A stretch of DNA of 64,000 nucleotides from assembly GCF_016917755.1 (NCBI RefSeq), contig NZ_CP070326.1, positions 9,548,001 to 9,612,000 on the forward strand, read 5' to 3'. The DNA comes from Streptomyces noursei (GTDB lineage: Bacteria; Actinomycetota; Actinomycetes; Streptomycetales; Streptomycetaceae). The position numbers were made by a program, and so were the translations under genes. Positions 62,942-64,000 of this stretch are shown piece after piece (the first letter of the stretch is position 1; every line of letters starts with the position of its first letter). The notes beneath the pieces are model-generated. The model was not told the DNA's origin. It saw nothing but the letters and a program-made list of their open reading frames with translations, and ran no database searches.

Positions 62942-63862
62942 ATGGAGGCTGAGACCGCATCGTCCGTGGCCCCGGCGCGGACCGGGCCGGAGCGTCCGCC
63001 CCGCCGCCGGGTCTGGCAGCGGTACCGCACGGCGCTGCGCCGTACACCGCTGTCCGTCTGGCACGACGACCTGACGGACTACGCAGCGAGCCTGACGTAC
63101 TACTCGGTACTGGCGCTGCTTCCGTCGGCGATCGTCACCATCTCACTGATCGGGCTCGCCGACCCGGCCGGCACCGAGCAGCTGATCAACCACCTCAGTT
63201 CGATCGCGCCGGCCGAGTCGGGGGCGACGGTCCGGCACGCGCTGGTGGTGATGGCGCACCAACGGACGGCCGCCTGGGTGGTGGTCGGTGGTGCGGCGGT
63301 CAGCGCGCTGTGGTCGTCGTGCAGCTATCTGGCGGTGTTCCGGCGGGCACTGCACGCCATGCACCGGACGAAGGACGACCGGCCGCCGTGGCGGAAGGCG
63401 CCGCGGATCCTGGTGACCGCGCTGCTGCTGATGGCGCTGCTGATCTGCAGTGCGGTGGCGCTGCTGGTGAGCGGGCCGGTGGCGACCGCGCTGGGCCGGG
63501 CGCTGGGGTTCGGCGAGGCGGGCGAGACACTGTGGAACCTGCTCCAGTGGCCGTTGCTGCTGGTGCTGGCGACCGTGCTGGCGATGGTGCTGTTCCGGTC
63601 GGGGCCGCCGAGTTCGCGCGGGGTACGGCGGGCCGGGCCGGGCGGGGTGCTGGCGGTGCTGCTGTGGCTGGTGGCGTCGGCGGGCTTCGCCTTCTACGCC
63701 TCGTACGTCGGCACCTTCAACCGGCTGTACGGCTCGCTGGCCGGCCCGGTGGTGTTCCTGATCTGGTTGTGGTTCTCCAATCTGTCGCTGCTGTCCGGGG
63801 CGCAGTTCAACGTGGAGCTGGCGCGCGCCGGGCGGGTCATCCGACCGCGCCGCCCGAGCTGA
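62942..63862 (+). CDS. YihY/BrkB family inner-membrane protein
   Basis: A 306-residue membrane protein. The ATG at 62942 behind GGGGG is chosen; the frame to 62759 is GC-rich upstream sequence. Six hydrophobic helices are seen, with the family blocks DYAASLTYYSVLALLPSAIV, VVVGGAAVSALWSSCSYLAV, PRILVTALLLMALLICSAVA, GPGGVLAVLLWLVASAGFAF and YGSLAGPVVFLIWLWFSNLS, ending in GAQFNVELARA. The proteins are widespread and were once labelled as ribonuclease BN. Their role in the envelope is not settled. It stands as a single gene. Confidence 0.92.
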   Translation: MEAETASSVAPARTGPERPPRRRVWQRYRTALRRTPLSVWHDDLTDYAASLTYYSVLALLPSAIVTISLIGLADPAGTEQLINHLSSIAPAESGATVRHALVVMAHQRTAAWVVVGGAAVSALWSSCSYLAVFRRALHAMHRTKDDRPPWRKAPRILVTALLLMALLICSAVALLVSGPVATALGRALGFGEAGETLWNLLQWPLLLVLATVLAMVLFRSGPPSSRGVRRAGPGGVLAVLLWLVASAGFAFYASYVGTFNRLYGSLAGPVVFLIWLWFSNLSLLSGAQFNVELARAGRVIRPRRPS

Positions 63863-63905
63863 CGTCGTACCGGGCCGACTCCGGAACGGGCGACGGCGGG
63901 GCCGG

Positions 63906-64000
63906 TCAGCGGGCGCCGTGCGCCGCGGCGATCTCCTCGACGCGGCGGGCCAGGCCGAAGTCGAGATGGGTGACCCGGCCGCCGACGCTGTGGGTGTTGA
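63906..64000 (-). CDS. Pterin-4a-carbinolamine dehydratase, C-terminal end only
   Basis: The last 31 codons of a leftward gene that continues beyond the window. They read THSVGGRVTHLDFGLARRVE then EIAAAHGAR before the TGA at 63906-63908. The T-H-x-x-G-G-x-T-x-x-D-F-x-L-A pattern is the C-terminal signature of 4a-hydroxytetrahydrobiopterin dehydratases, which recycle the pterin cofactor. The upstream part is not visible, so the rest of the domain cannot be checked. Confidence 0.7.
   Translation of the reverse strand, partial: NTHSVGGRVTHLDFGLARRVEEIAAAHGAR

Overview
The window looks like a chromosomal segment of a Streptomyces. GC content is high, third positions are strongly G/C-biased, GTG and TTG starts are frequent, and the gene families are typical of the genus (lytic transglycosylase with proline-rich linkers, WXG/RHS toxin loci, a PUFA-type megasynthase, an oxalate operon, many one-component regulators). 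No rRNA, CRISPR array or intact transposase was found. There is one tRNA, tRNA-Leu(GAG), at 39994-40078 on the minus strand.

Left part (1-24.9 kb) is a polymorphic-toxin neighbourhood. A secreted lytic transglycosylase runs off the left edge. Next, on the minus strand, lies a 3546-residue secreted RHS/WapA-like protein with a DNRLRE-type module, three LamG modules and a C-terminal DNA/RNA non-specific endonuclease. Two SUKH (SMI1/KNR4) immunity-type genes follow it. After two broken genes come two divergent operons: a leftward WXG-like pair with a membrane protein, and a rightward, translationally coupled trio of WXG-like partner, RHS protein with a C-terminal CAE...CxxC deaminase-like domain, and SUKH-3 immunity protein. 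The stretch 23.7-24.9 kb is decayed: an integrase remnant, a poly-C run, an 8-bp tandem repeat and an IS630 transposase remnant.

Middle part (24.9-40 kb): a small secreted protein, an MMPL-family lipid-type exporter, and a compact three-gene PUFA/hglE-like synthase. The synthase genes are KS-AT-ACP-KR-DH (2077 aa), a PfaC-like protein reduced to its two FabA-like DH domains (773 aa), and a PfaD-like enoyl reductase (548 aa). They overlap by 4 bases at each junction. An acetyltransferase remnant and a 34-bp perfect palindrome then lead to the tRNA-Leu gene. The 3' end of the tRNA faces the accessory region, as it would if it bordered an integrated island (inference).

Right part (40.4-64 kb) looks more core-like. 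It opens with an oxalate-degradation operon: oxalyl-CoA decarboxylase, formyl-CoA:oxalate CoA-transferase, a fused NDP-forming acyl-CoA ligase and an OxlT-like antiporter. A GntR/FCD regulator and fdhD lie nearby, and a palindrome upstream of the operon resembles a site at the gntR promoter. Then come a small secreted protein, chorismate mutase, a MarR/quinone-oxidoreductase divergent pair with two operator-like palindromes, a secreted sialidase with LamG, an SBF-type symporter divergent from a LysR regulator, a long-chain acyl-CoA ligase, an aldo/keto reductase, a tandem VOC protein, a SAM methyltransferase, a DUF1266-type protein, a YihY/BrkB membrane protein and the 3' end of a pterin-carbinolamine dehydratase.
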